From the NCBI RefSeq assembly GCF_014773265.1, contig NZ_JACWMY010000001.1:620001-684000 (forward strand): a stretch of 64,000 nt of DNA, written 5' to 3'. Under the pieces are notes generated by a model. That model searched no databases, was not told the origin of the DNA, and saw nothing but the letters and a program-made list of their open reading frames with translations. Both the position numbers and the translations under genes were made by a program. The number at the start of each line of letters is the position of its first letter. Position 1 is the first letter of the stretch. The DNA is from Mucilaginibacter pankratovii. GTDB taxonomy: Bacteria; Bacteroidota; Bacteroidia; Sphingobacteriales; Sphingobacteriaceae. Of this stretch, positions 37,813 to 47,354 are shown piece by piece.

Positions 37813-39429
37813 TCAATAACCCGGGTTTTGCGTAAGGTTTGGATCCAGCCCGATCTCTGATGCCGGGATAGGCCACAAATAATTCTTAGCCGGATCGAAC
37901 TGGCGTTTTTGCGCGCGGATGTAACCGTTATCAACCCCTGCATCGCCAAATTTGGCACCGTGTGCAAAGCCGTTCAATACGGTTTCTGCAGTTTTCCAGC
38001 GGCGGATATCATCGGTACGGAGGCCTTCCATGGCCAGCTCTGCCCTACGCTCCCTGCGGATGATATTGGTCATATCAGCAGTACCGGGAAAATCCAAAGC
38101 ACCCGCATCGGTAAAGCCCGCGCGGCGGCGAAGCAGACCGATGGTGTTGTTCCATACGGTTGCATCCATCTGGCCGAGGCTTTGTTTGGCTTCCGCATAA
38201 TCCAGCAGCACTTCGGCATACCTGATCAGGTGCAGGTTTGAGCCTGATGTAAAAGAGGTCTGCGCAATTGGGTCGAAATATTTGCGCCAGTAGTAGCCTG
38301 TTGGCGATGATGCCTGCGAAGCTGGGTTATATTCGTCCAGACGCCCAGCGTCTGGGTCGGTACCGGGCTTAATATAAATGGTTTTGCTTGTGCCGTTGCC
38401 GTTTACCCAATTGTATTTATCATAAACCACAGTGGCGGTAAGGCGCGGATCGCGGTTTGTGTAAGGATTGCTTTCCACGTAGCCGGAGCCGGCATCGTTA
38501 ATGCCTTTGCCATTTAGTGTGATGTAGCTATCCACCAGTTCCTGCGTTGGCGACATACCACTTACGCGGCCACCTACAGATCGTGGTGCAAAATCGAAAA
38601 ACTCGCCCCAGGTGCGGATGCTCGGCACATATTGCAGGGAAAGCAAGCTTTCGTTATTGGTTTTATTAACCGTTGGGTTGCTGAACAGATCGCTGTAGTT
38701 GCTTACCAGGCTGTAAGCACCAGCCTGCCCGCCCATTAATTTTTCACAAATCGCCGCAACGTCGGCCATACGGTTACCTTCATACAATAACACCCGTGCC
38801 TCTAAAGCCAATGCGGCACCTTTGGTAATCCGGCCGTTCTCGCTGGCCGGGATCTGGTCTTTGGTAGGTAGCGCAGCAGCGGCAGCCTCCAGTTCATCTA
38901 TCACAAACTTAATTACCGTAGCCTTTGGCGAGCGGGCAATGGTTTTTGCTTCATCGGCAGTAATATCCTTATCAATCAGTGGCACATCGCCATACCATTT
39001 AGCCAGGTTAAAATGCTCGAAAGCGCGTATAAAACGGGTTTCGGCTTTTAAACGGGCAATTACATCGGCAGAAAGGGTTTTATTCTGATCTATATTGGCC
39101 AGGAATATATTACACGACTTAATGGTGCTGTAATAATAAGCCCAGTCGTTTAAAAACTTACCCTGCGATGCCGTAAAGTTGCCGCTGGCTATCAGCGAGT
39201 AATCGCCCGATGAGCTGTAGGCATTATCAGAAGTAGCCTCGTTGTAAAAGTAGATACCGCTGTTATAAATTAAGCTGTAGTTGTTGTTAAGCGCGTTATA
39301 TACGTTGGCATCAACGGTCCAAAAGGTTAGGTCCGAAAACCTGTCGGTTGGGGCCAGATCAAGTTTCTTGCACCCGGTTGCCGCGGTGGCCACCATAAAT
39401 GCGATACAAAGTTTATTTAGAAATTTCAT
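37813..39429 (-). CDS. SusD/RagB-family mannan-binding lipoprotein
   Basis: 538 residues. Lipoprotein signal MKFLNKLCIAFMVATAATGC (Cys20). SusD hallmarks: RLKAETRFIRAFEHFNLAKW followed by YGDVPLIDKDI, the C-terminal NIIRRERRAELAMEGLRTDD and IRRWKTAETVLNG segments, and the end LDPNLTQNPGY. It starts 23 nt after the susC stop. As the cap of the SusC porin it would bind alpha-mannooligosaccharides produced by the surface GH76 enzymes, a specificity inferred from the operon. Confidence 0.95.
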   Translation of the reverse strand: MKFLNKLCIAFMVATAATGCKKLDLAPTDRFSDLTFWTVDANVYNALNNNYSLIYNSGIYFYNEATSDNAYSSSGDYSLIASGNFTASQGKFLNDWAYYYSTIKSCNIFLANIDQNKTLSADVIARLKAETRFIRAFEHFNLAKWYGDVPLIDKDITADEAKTIARSPKATVIKFVIDELEAAAAALPTKDQIPASENGRITKGAALALEARVLLYEGNRMADVAAICEKLMGGQAGAYSLVSNYSDLFSNPTVNKTNNESLLSLQYVPSIRTWGEFFDFAPRSVGGRVSGMSPTQELVDSYITLNGKGINDAGSGYVESNPYTNRDPRLTATVVYDKYNWVNGNGTSKTIYIKPGTDPDAGRLDEYNPASQASSPTGYYWRKYFDPIAQTSFTSGSNLHLIRYAEVLLDYAEAKQSLGQMDATVWNNTIGLLRRRAGFTDAGALDFPGTADMTNIIRRERRAELAMEGLRTDDIRRWKTAETVLNGFAHGAKFGDAGVDNGYIRAQKRQFDPAKNYLWPIPASEIGLDPNLTQNPGY

Positions 39430-39452
39430 GTTCGTCTTTTTTAATATTGTAC

Positions 39453-42400
39453 TTAAAAAGTGATGTCTATGCCTGCACCATAAAATACCGGCAGCGGGTA
39501 CGACCGTGCGCTGTTTGAACCGGAGCCAACACTAACGTTGTTGCCAAACTCGGTTGTTTCAGGGTCAATAAATTTCATTTTGGTTAAGGTGTAAAGGTTT
39601 TGGCCGATAAGAGAGATCCTTAACCGCTCCATCCCCGCTTTTTTGCTGATGCTTTTTGGGAAGGTGTAACCAATGTTCACATTTTTCAACCTTGCGTAGG
39701 CGGCATCGTACTTGTACAGATCAGATCCGGTGCGCCAGTTGTAAGTATTGGAAGCCGAGCCGATAGCAGCCAGCCTTGGGTACCTTGCATCGGGATTTTC
39801 AGGAGTCCAGTAATCGGTCATGTGGTCGTACAATGTCTGCCCGTAGTTGTAGTGGAACGGTTCAACAAGCTCGCCGCGTAAGAATGCATCACGTTTGCCA
39901 ACACCCTGGATAAAGAAGGAGAAATCGATGCCTTTGAAAGCTAACCTGTAGGTAAAGCCAAAGGTGTAACGCGGGAAAGGGTTACCTAAAACGGTTTTAT
40001 CTTTTTCGTCGATTATACCATCGCTGTTTAGATCTTTAAACTTCAGATCGCCCGCGCCAACGGCTGCGCCCGCAATTTTTGGCGATGCATCAATATCGGC
40101 CTGGTTTTGGAAAAAGCCGTTGGTTTCGTAACCATAATATTGAGTGATAGGCTGCCCAACTTTCCTTATCAGCTGGAACACGTCCTGGTTAATGATCTGC
40201 TCGGTGGTACCACCGGTTAATGTTAGCAGCTTGTTTTTGCTATCGGCAATATTAAAGCTGATGCTATGCGATACTGCATTCGTGCTAAAGTTATAGGTTA
40301 CATTAGCTTCCCATCCTTTATTGTTCATTTTAGCTACGTTATAATCGGGTAAGCCGGCACCAAATACTCTCGGTACATCATAACGGGGCTGCAGAATATC
40401 ACTCGTAGTTTTATTGAAATAATCTAATTGTACATTCAGCGCGTTGTTGAAGAAACCAAGATCTACGCCTACATTAAGCGTTGCCGCCTTTTCCCAGGTA
40501 AGGTCTTTGTTGCTAATGTTAAAGCCCGCGCCTCCCACCGATTGATTATTGAAACCATATGCAATTGGGTAGTTAAAGTAGGTGGTTTGATATTGGTACG
40601 AGCCAACGTTCTCGTTACCCAAAACACCGTAAGTAGCACGCAGTTTTAAATTGCTAATGCTGTTTTTAACCGGTTCCATAAAAGATTCTTCGGATAGCAG
40701 CCAGCCTAAACTAACGGCCGGAAAAAATCCTGCCCTGTTGCCTTTGGCAAACTTCGATGAAATATCGTCGCGCAAGGTAGCTTCAAATAAGTACTTGCCT
40801 TTATAAGAGTAGTTCACTCTTGAAAATATCGAGTTGCGGCTTGTTTGATCCTGGCCGATACTATTGTAGGAGTTTATCGCATCTATTAACGTGCCCGTTG
40901 TTGATGTGCCCAGAAAGGGATCTGTAAGCGTTTTCTGCAGCTGGAACCCTCTGTTGCTAAAGTTTTCATTCGATGCGGCAAATAATACTTTAAAAGTATG
41001 GTCTTTAATGGTTTTGTTATACTCCAATAACAATTGGGTATTCAGCAATAACGATTTGCCGTTATTATCCAATACCGAAAGGTCGTCTCCATACACTCCT
41101 GCAGGTACATAGTTAACCTTTGTACGGCGGAAGAAATTGCCATTGTTGGTTATGGTTCCACCAAATAAACCGGTTAACTTCAGGTCTTTTGTGATGTTCA
41201 ACTGCCCGTTAAAGTTTCCGAAGATCTCGTCGTTGTCCGACTGGTTAAAACCACCTTTTTCCAGCACGCCATATTCATTGTATTGTGAAGCTACCGCATT
41301 GGTTAAGTAATTACCGTCGGCATCTTTCCAGCTATAGTTTAGCGGAACGCGGTTAGCATCGGCAAAAATGTTATTGTCGCCAACGCTGTTGGTTTTGTTG
41401 CGGGTTTTAGTGTAATTCAGGATCATGTTTACACGTAGGATACCAATAAGCGATGTTTGGTTAAAGCGGACGTTGTATTTGGTGTAGCCAAAATCAGCAC
41501 CCGAACCACCGTTGCCTATCAGGTTGCTTTTTTGATCCTGATAACCTGCTGACAGGTAGTAGGAGTTGGTTTCGCCACCACCGCTGATACTTACATTATG
41601 CGATTGCTGCGGTGCATTTTGTAGCAAGTGCTCCACATCCCATGTGCCATCGCCGGCATCTTTTAATGCCTGGATATCATCGGGCGTATAAATTGGCGGC
41701 AGCCCCGAGTTTATTAATGATTGATTTTTGTAATAAGCGTTATCCCAGGCATGCACTTTTTTTACCAGCACTTTAGGGTCCTGCAAGCCGTAACTTGCAT
41801 TGTAAGAAAACGCCGGTTTTTGATTTAGTTTACCGCTTTTTGTAGTAACCAATAATACGCCGTTCGCTGCACGCGAACCGTATATAGCTGCTGCACCGGC
41901 ATCTTTTAAAACCGACACGCTCGCTATATCGTTAGGATTTAGCGTGTTGATATTACCACCGATGATACCATCTATAACTACCAAAGGGTCGTTATTACCC
42001 AGCGTCCCCACACCACGAATATTGATGGTTACATTACTGCCCGGGTTAAGGGAGCTCTGCTGAATAATTAAGTTGGGCGCCTCGCCCTGTAAAGCCTGCA
42101 GTGTGTTCAGCACCGGCTTATTCTCGATGCTTTTTGCACTTATCTGGCTAACAGCCCCGGTAAGGGTTACTCGTGATTGTGTACCGTAACCAACCACAAC
42201 AACCTCGTTCAAATTGTTATTGGCAGGAATCAGGCTTACATTAATCTGGCTATTACCTGCAATGGCAATTTGCTGTGTGGTGTAGCCTATAAAAGAAAAA
42301 GTTAAACTCCGGCTGGCATAAGCATCGGGCATGGTGAGTTTATAATTACCGTTTACATCGGTAACGGTACCAACCGTAGTGCCGGCTATACTAATGTTTA

Positions 42401-42602
42401 CACCCGGTAGCGGTTGTTTTTGCTCATCAAGCACACGCCCGGTAACGGTAATATCGGCTATCCCTGCGGTGTTGGCAGCAGCAAGGGCAGATGCCTGTGC
42501 AACGCTGTAGTTGAGCACTGCGATACAAAAGAGTATCAGCAGAAAGGGGGTGTTATAAAACCTCCTTAATTTTTTTAGTTTTTGTAATAATTTCATTCTC
42601 AT
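39453..42602 (-). CDS. SusC/RagA-family TonB-linked porin (mannan locus)
   Basis: 1049 residues without an STN domain, consistent with control by GntR and not by FecR. A signal segment (TPFLLILFCIAVLNYSVAQA) is followed by a carboxypeptidase-regulatory-like domain (about 47-125), the plug start NNLNEVVVVGYGTQSRVTLT, SVLKDAGAAAIYGSRAANG, and a barrel ending in FYGAGIDITF. It is downstream of the MFS porter gene by 85 nt and directly before susD. Role: TonB-driven import of mannooligosaccharides over the outer membrane. Confidence 0.95.
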   Translation of the reverse strand: MRMKLLQKLKKLRRFYNTPFLLILFCIAVLNYSVAQASALAAANTAGIADITVTGRVLDEQKQPLPGVNISIAGTTVGTVTDVNGNYKLTMPDAYASRSLTFSFIGYTTQQIAIAGNSQINVSLIPANNNLNEVVVVGYGTQSRVTLTGAVSQISAKSIENKPVLNTLQALQGEAPNLIIQQSSLNPGSNVTINIRGVGTLGNNDPLVVIDGIIGGNINTLNPNDIASVSVLKDAGAAAIYGSRAANGVLLVTTKSGKLNQKPAFSYNASYGLQDPKVLVKKVHAWDNAYYKNQSLINSGLPPIYTPDDIQALKDAGDGTWDVEHLLQNAPQQSHNVSISGGGETNSYYLSAGYQDQKSNLIGNGGSGADFGYTKYNVRFNQTSLIGILRVNMILNYTKTRNKTNSVGDNNIFADANRVPLNYSWKDADGNYLTNAVASQYNEYGVLEKGGFNQSDNDEIFGNFNGQLNITKDLKLTGLFGGTITNNGNFFRRTKVNYVPAGVYGDDLSVLDNNGKSLLLNTQLLLEYNKTIKDHTFKVLFAASNENFSNRGFQLQKTLTDPFLGTSTTGTLIDAINSYNSIGQDQTSRNSIFSRVNYSYKGKYLFEATLRDDISSKFAKGNRAGFFPAVSLGWLLSEESFMEPVKNSISNLKLRATYGVLGNENVGSYQYQTTYFNYPIAYGFNNQSVGGAGFNISNKDLTWEKAATLNVGVDLGFFNNALNVQLDYFNKTTSDILQPRYDVPRVFGAGLPDYNVAKMNNKGWEANVTYNFSTNAVSHSISFNIADSKNKLLTLTGGTTEQIINQDVFQLIRKVGQPITQYYGYETNGFFQNQADIDASPKIAGAAVGAGDLKFKDLNSDGIIDEKDKTVLGNPFPRYTFGFTYRLAFKGIDFSFFIQGVGKRDAFLRGELVEPFHYNYGQTLYDHMTDYWTPENPDARYPRLAAIGSASNTYNWRTGSDLYKYDAAYARLKNVNIGYTFPKSISKKAGMERLRISLIGQNLYTLTKMKFIDPETTEFGNNVSVGSGSNSARSYPLPVFYGAGIDITF

Positions 42603-42687
42603 AGCAATTGGTTTATTTTGGATTTTTCTGATTAATTGTGACGCGGATTCTCAGCCCGCTTAGTTGCAGGTGTTTTCTGTGTTTTTC

Positions 42688-44118
42688 TTATTTCATGATT
42701 TTAGGGGATTTATGATAAGTGTCTTTCCAATAAGCTTCAATATTTTCCAGCGAACGGCCCTTGGTTTCGGGGATCAGTTTCCAGGTGAGCCAAAATGCTG
42801 GTGAACAGCATAGGGCAAACAACCAAAACGTCCATGCCGAGCCTAAGCCCTCCAGCATTACGGGTGTTAACTGGCCCACTAAAAAGTTGCCCACCCATAA
42901 CGATAGGGTAGCCAGCGCCATGGCCTTGCCACGAATAGCATTTGGGAAGATCTCGCCCACAACAACCCAGCAAACCGGGCCGAACGAAAAGGCGAAGCAG
43001 GATATGAATGCAAGAATAAAGATCAGGATCCAGGGCCCGGAAGTAAGGCCAAGCGCAAACAATGCACCAATAACCACGAGCGATAGCACCGCACCGCCTA
43101 CGCCTGCGAACAATAGTGGCCGCCTCCCCCATTTATCTACAGTAAAAATGGCTACGAAGGTGAAAACCACATTCACAAGCCCAATGGTAACCTGCCCGCC
43201 AAGCGCATTATTGAGGGTAAAACCGGCCTGCTCCAAAATGCGCGGGCCGTAATAGATCACCGCATTAATGCCGCATACCTGCGATAGGAACGGTAGTAAA
43301 AGGCCTATCCACAAAGCTTTGCGGTAAACCGGGGTGAATAGTTCTTTTATAGAGGTGCTGTTGTCATCTCCCTGCTCTTTAAAAGCTTTTATCTCGTTAC
43401 TCGCCGCATGCGCTCCGTCTATCTTAGTTAAGATGTCAGTCGCTTTTTGCTCCTGCCCTTTCAAAAGAAGCCACCTCGGCGATTCGGGCACCAAAAACAA
43501 ACACAGTAAGAAGATACCGGCGGGCAGAGCACCCAAACCAAGCATGGCGCGCCACACCTCTGCCGAAAATATTTTGTGCATCATATCACCACTATGGGTT
43601 TCTGATGCATGATTGGCCAGGTAAGCATTGCTGAAATATGCCAATACAATACCTATGGTTAACGCCAGCTGGTAAAGCGAAACCATCATTCCCCTAAGCC
43701 GTGATGGCGCAAATTCGGAGATATAAAGCGGCGACACCATGGATGCTACGCCGATCCCCAAACCACCTATCAGCCTAAAGATCACCAGTGTTGTAAATGA
43801 ACCGGAGAACATACAGCCTACGGCAGAAGCAAGGAATAAAATCGCAGAAATGATCAGTACGATCTTTCTGCCGTATTTGTCGCTCAGCTTTCCCGAAAAG
43901 CTTACTCCCAATATACAACCCAACAGTGCGCAACTTACAAACCAGCCTTCGCTTACCGGGCTTAAATTAAAATCGGTTCTTACGAGGCTGATCGTACCGG
44001 AAATTACTGCAGTATCAAATCCAAATAAAAACCCACCCAGTGCAGCAACCAAACACACCAGGTACAGGTATATATTGCTCTTTTGGGCTGTTGCAGTATT
44101 ATTTACAGCTATACTCAT
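42688..44118 (-). CDS. MFS sugar porter (inner membrane)
   Basis: 476 residues with 12 predicted membrane helices and the sugar-porter signatures: GGFLFGFDTAVISGT in helix 1, DKYGRKIVLIISA after helix 2, PESPRWLLLKGQ before the central loop, DKWGRRPLLFAGV, and PETKGRSLENIEAYW at the C-terminus. The family (XylE/GLUT-like) brings monosaccharides in by proton symport or facilitation. Its gene is 5 nt after the isomerase-like gene, so mannose released by GH92/GH76 in the periplasm is the obvious substrate, by context. Confidence 0.94.
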   Translation of the reverse strand: MSIAVNNTATAQKSNIYLYLVCLVAALGGFLFGFDTAVISGTISLVRTDFNLSPVSEGWFVSCALLGCILGVSFSGKLSDKYGRKIVLIISAILFLASAVGCMFSGSFTTLVIFRLIGGLGIGVASMVSPLYISEFAPSRLRGMMVSLYQLALTIGIVLAYFSNAYLANHASETHSGDMMHKIFSAEVWRAMLGLGALPAGIFLLCLFLVPESPRWLLLKGQEQKATDILTKIDGAHAASNEIKAFKEQGDDNSTSIKELFTPVYRKALWIGLLLPFLSQVCGINAVIYYGPRILEQAGFTLNNALGGQVTIGLVNVVFTFVAIFTVDKWGRRPLLFAGVGGAVLSLVVIGALFALGLTSGPWILIFILAFISCFAFSFGPVCWVVVGEIFPNAIRGKAMALATLSLWVGNFLVGQLTPVMLEGLGSAWTFWLFALCCSPAFWLTWKLIPETKGRSLENIEAYWKDTYHKSPKIMK

Positions 44119-44123
44119 GATAC

Positions 44124-45932
44124 TTATTTTAAAAATGCTTTAATAACCTTTGCACGGCCATTGCCCAGGTTGGTTAATTTGTATGAAACCGCAGCTGCAG
44201 GTATAACCACCGTTTCGGCGTAGGCATATTCTTTAAGCGTACCATCAGCAGTTTCAATACTGACAGCCAGGCCTTCAACCAGCATTAATACATGGCAGCA
44301 ATTGTGAGTAGCAATTGTGATCTGGCTATCAAACTCCACACGGTGCACATCGTAAAAATGATCGGCATGCGTTGGCACATGCACTATTTGCCAGCCTTCG
44401 GCCTGCTCAATCACTTGTTGTTTAGAGATCAGTTCATCCTGCACCCGGCTGCCTTTACGGTCGAAGTCAAGATTATTAAAAGCGTGGTCGATGTTAATTG
44501 GCCTTGGGTTACCTTCCAGGTCGAGCCTCACCCAATCGTACATTTTAAAGGTGAAGATGTAAGGCGTGGCGCTGATCTCCAGCACCAGGTTGCCCGCACC
44601 GGCGCTATGCACAGTTCCGTTAGGGATCAGAAACAGATCATGCTTTTTGGCGGGATGCGATTGCACGTATTCTTCTATATCTATCTCTTTACCGGCAGCC
44701 TGGCTTTCTTCCAGTACCGTTCTGAATTTCGCAGGGTTTATGCTTTCCTGGAAACCGAGGTAAACATTGGCGTTTTCGTCACAGTCTAAAATGTAATAGG
44801 TCTCGTCCTGAGTGATATTCTCCCCAAAGTTTTCGCGGATGTATTTCAGCGTTGGGTGGCACTGGATGGAAAGATTGCCGCCGTCAAAAGTGTCCAGGAA
44901 ATCGAAACGGATAGGGAACTCATCACCAAATCTATCCGCGTGTTTTCCTAATACCTGTTGGTTGTTGTGAAACATCAGGGTATCAAAGGAAACCTCCAGT
45001 AAGTTACCCTCACTTTCAAACACAATCCCGTTCTCGGGCACGATCAATTCAAACGACCAGGCATAGTTAACTACGTCGGTGTTGATGTTTTTGATATGAT
45101 CTTTTATCCATTGCCCGCCCCATGCACCGGGATCAAACCAGGGCCGCACCCTGATGGTTGAACGGCTTATTGTGTTCAAACCATCCGTAAGATCTGTTTT
45201 AAACATCCAGTTGATGGTGTTTGGCCATTGCCCGTCTGCAACTACAGTTATTTTATCAAGAATGGCTTTTTTGTGGTTGTTGAGCAGTACCCAATCCACA
45301 AAGTAAAAGCGTTTATACATCTGGAAAGGCTCGGCAATTTTAGCAGCGCCAAGGTTGGTAACAGAACCGGCCCGCATCCTAAACTGCAGTTCGTTCTTCG
45401 GCAGATCGATATAAATAATTGCTGCATCCCAGTTGGCCAAAGCAGCGCCCGGGCCGATGATAATATTGATCGCGGCCGATTCATCAGGCAATTGGGCGGT
45501 AAGTTCGGCTTTAAAAAGATCGGTAAGCTCCAAAGCGCATTTGGTTCCCCATACAGATTCATATTCGCCCAAAAACGGCGCAACCAATTGTTGTACCTCT
45601 TCTGTATCTTTTAAAAAGTCGGCTGTTTTTACCCAGTTAACTAAAAGGCCTTCCTTTGCGAACAGCCGATCCAGTTCATCTTTTACCTTGTCGAAAAAAA
45701 CACCGGCGTACCCGTCAATCACCACGGTTTTTTGCTGTGTTATCCAAGCAGCAAGCGACTTATATCCGCTAATGATCTTACCGTTGCCTAAACTGCAAAA
45801 AGGGTACACATCATATTCGCCGAGGCCGGTGAATGAGCCATCCAACTTAGCGGGCATAAGGTACTGCGATGTTTTACGCAAGTCGTTTTCCTCTAACTCT
45901 ATCTGCTGATCATTCTTAATTTCAGTATTCAT
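44124..45932 (-). CDS. Class I mannose-6-phosphate isomerase-like protein with extra N-terminal domain
   Basis: 602 residues, much longer than a plain class I isomerase of about 320. The C-terminal half (about 260-602) is the cupin isomerase: WFDPGAWGGQWIKDHI, then the zinc ligands Gln357 and His359 (SIQCHP), Glu377 (DETYYIL) and His442 (IPNGTVHSAGAGNL). The N-terminal 255 residues have a nucleotide-kinase-like look (VVIDGYAGVFFDKVKDEL, IIIGPGAALANWDAAIIYID) but lack the P-loop GKT, so catalysis there is doubtful. Cytosolic; converts mannose-6-phosphate to fructose-6-phosphate. First gene of the mannan operon, starting 272 nt from the divergent gntR. A mannose kinase is not in the window. Confidence 0.87.
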   Translation of the reverse strand: MNTEIKNDQQIELEENDLRKTSQYLMPAKLDGSFTGLGEYDVYPFCSLGNGKIISGYKSLAAWITQQKTVVIDGYAGVFFDKVKDELDRLFAKEGLLVNWVKTADFLKDTEEVQQLVAPFLGEYESVWGTKCALELTDLFKAELTAQLPDESAAINIIIGPGAALANWDAAIIYIDLPKNELQFRMRAGSVTNLGAAKIAEPFQMYKRFYFVDWVLLNNHKKAILDKITVVADGQWPNTINWMFKTDLTDGLNTISRSTIRVRPWFDPGAWGGQWIKDHIKNINTDVVNYAWSFELIVPENGIVFESEGNLLEVSFDTLMFHNNQQVLGKHADRFGDEFPIRFDFLDTFDGGNLSIQCHPTLKYIRENFGENITQDETYYILDCDENANVYLGFQESINPAKFRTVLEESQAAGKEIDIEEYVQSHPAKKHDLFLIPNGTVHSAGAGNLVLEISATPYIFTFKMYDWVRLDLEGNPRPINIDHAFNNLDFDRKGSRVQDELISKQQVIEQAEGWQIVHVPTHADHFYDVHRVEFDSQITIATHNCCHVLMLVEGLAVSIETADGTLKEYAYAETVVIPAAAVSYKLTNLGNGRAKVIKAFLK

Positions 45933-45947
45933 TTATTTGTAGTAATG

Positions 45948-45957
45948 TATGTACATA
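45948..45957. promoter_or_regulatory. Palindromic GntR-type site near isomerase start
   Basis: TATGTACATA, a perfect 10-bp palindrome sharing the TGTACATA core with the two longer sites at 46038-46050 and 46144-46156. It lies 16 nt before the isomerase start codon, inside the presumed 5' UTR, and could be a third, downstream repressor site. Confidence 0.55.
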
Positions 45958-46037
45958 TTAATTTAGATATAAAAACACCACCTTGTTGCTATTGGTATTC
46001 AAAAAAATGGCGGTAATTACTGGTTTATAAAGTAATA

Positions 46038-46050
46038 ATGTACAAACATA
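46038..46050 (-). promoter_or_regulatory. GntR operator overlapping the mannan-operon -7 box
   Basis: Read on the minus strand: TATGTTTGTACAT. It is the exact reverse complement of the site at 46144-46156. The GTAC centre fits HutC-type GntR sites. Its first eight bases are also a -7 element, so a bound regulator would cover the promoter of the isomerase-to-GH76 operon. Confidence 0.7.
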
Positions 46051-46072
46051 AAAAAATATTTAATTATCCAAA
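46043..46072 (-). promoter_or_regulatory. Promoter of the mannan operon
   Basis: On the minus strand, -33 TTTG (46072-46069), an 18-nt spacer and -7 TATGTTTG (46050-46043), a perfect fit to TAnnTTTG. It is about 110 nt upstream of the isomerase start. The spacer is slightly shorter than the usual 19-21. Confidence 0.6.
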
Positions 46073-46143
46073 TTAAATATTGAATTATATTTTTGGCTAC
46101 CAAAAGTGTAAAAACTACACCATTAAGCATTTTTTAAAGGTAA

Positions 46144-46156
46144 TATGTTTGTACAT
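46144..46156 (+). promoter_or_regulatory. GntR operator overlapping a -7 box for gntR
   Basis: TATGTTTGTACAT on the plus strand contains TATGTTTG (46144-46151), a perfect TAnnTTTG -7 match pointing at gntR 54 nt downstream. No clear -33 is seen. The sequence is the mirror image of the operator on the mannan-operon side, which suggests negative autoregulation. Confidence 0.62.
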
Positions 46157-46204
46157 AATAACTATTTAATAAAATTCATTATACTTGTATTACTGTAAAC
46201 CGTT

Positions 46205-46933
46205 ATGCGCTACTCCATAGATCATAAAAGCCCTATCCCACTGCACGCCCAGGCAGAAACCCTTTTAAGGCAGCTTATTGCCGAAGAAGAATATCAAAAT
46301 GGCAAAATAATGCCCAACGAGGTTGAGCTGGCAAAAATGCTGGCTATATCTCGCACTACGCTCAGGCAGGCTATTAACAAATTGGTTTTTGAAGGGCTAT
46401 TAGTGCGAAAAAAAAGATTGGGCACCAAAGTTGCACAAGCCGGAGTAAGTTCAAAATCAAACAATTGGCTTAGCTTTTCGCAGGAAATGAAATTGAGAGG
46501 CATCACTATCAGGAACTTTGAACTACATGTTACCTGGGAAATGCCCAATACAGAAGTAATGCGGTTTTTTGAAATTAAACCCGATAAACAGGTCTTAAAA
46601 ATGGAACGCGTGAGGGGGAAAACGGATGAACCCTTTGTATATTTCGCTTCGTACTTTCACCCCCGGGTGGGTTTAACCGGCGATGAGGATTTCAAACGGC
46701 CGCTGTATGAATTACTGGAACATGAGCATTCGGTTATTGCAACACTATCCAAAGAAGAGATCAGCGCCATCGCTGCTGATAAATTCATTGCCGAAAAGCT
46801 GCGTGTGCCAATAGGCAGCCCTATCCTGTTCCGAAAACGCTTTGTTTTCGACCAGGGCGAGCGCCCTATAGAATTTAATATTGGTTATTATAAGGCCGAT
46901 AGCTTTGTTTATACGGTTGAAAGTAGCAGATGA
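46205..46933 (+). CDS. GntR-family (HutC subfamily) transcriptional regulator
   Basis: 242 residues. The N-terminal winged HTH (about 9-76) is KSPIPLHAQAETLLRQLIAE, later LAKMLAISRTTLRQAINKLV and a wing RKKRLGTKVAQ. The rest (about 92-238) is a UTRA effector domain (KMERVRGKTDEPFVYFASYF, then IGSPILFRKRFVFDQGERPI), as in NagR/YvoA-like regulators that bind sugar phosphates. It is divergent from the mannan operon and the gap holds matching operators, so repression released by mannose-6-phosphate or a relative is likely. A strong terminator follows the gene. Confidence 0.94.
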   Translation: MRYSIDHKSPIPLHAQAETLLRQLIAEEEYQNGKIMPNEVELAKMLAISRTTLRQAINKLVFEGLLVRKKRLGTKVAQAGVSSKSNNWLSFSQEMKLRGITIRNFELHVTWEMPNTEVMRFFEIKPDKQVLKMERVRGKTDEPFVYFASYFHPRVGLTGDEDFKRPLYELLEHEHSVIATLSKEEISAIAADKFIAEKLRVPIGSPILFRKRFVFDQGERPIEFNIGYYKADSFVYTVESSR

Positions 46934-47017
46934 TCTTTTTAAATTCAATTTAACACTGTTCAAAATAACAACCTCCGTTACTGGCTATCTTAATACAAAT
47001 TTGGGTAATGAAGTATT

Positions 47018-47056
47018 AAAAAGCGGAAATTTTCTACCCGAAAATTTCCGCTTTTT
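47018..47056 (+). terminator. Rho-independent terminator after gntR
   Basis: AAAAAGCGGAAATTTT (47018-47033) pairs perfectly with AAAATTTCCGCTTTTT (47041-47056), extended by a C-G pair inside, and the T-run continues to 47058. A clear terminator 85 nt after the gntR stop; its symmetry lets it work in both directions. Confidence 0.88.
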
Positions 47057-47058
47057 TT

Positions 47059-47354
47059 GCGCCTGATTGTTTCCTCTTCAGATGGAAAACTGTGCTTGCT
47101 GCATTCGTGAACGGTTTAAACGGATCGCAAGTATAAAAGAAACTCTTTTCCGGTGTTTACCATTTCTGAATAATTATTTTCTATCGGGATAACGCATTTT
47201 TAGGCTCTATTATGCTTCAAACTACGGTGCCAAATGCAACCTTCAACACAAATGAGTATTCTTAACTTTAAAAATTGTCAATGTGATGTCGGTCATTATC
47301 AGAAACAAATAACAGACGGGAACCGCTTTTATTAATTGCCTTACTATTCAAATA
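47059..47354. other. Non-coding leader before the lyase gene
   Basis: No gene, repeat or clear promoter seen between the gntR terminator and the start of the alginate-lyase-fold gene. Confidence 0.5.

Noticed and set aside
44124..44890. Active kinase domain in the isomerase fusion
   Set aside because: These coordinates cover the isomerase C-terminus; the kinase-like N-terminal part (about 45168-45932) lacks a P-loop lysine, so only a degenerate domain is claimed.
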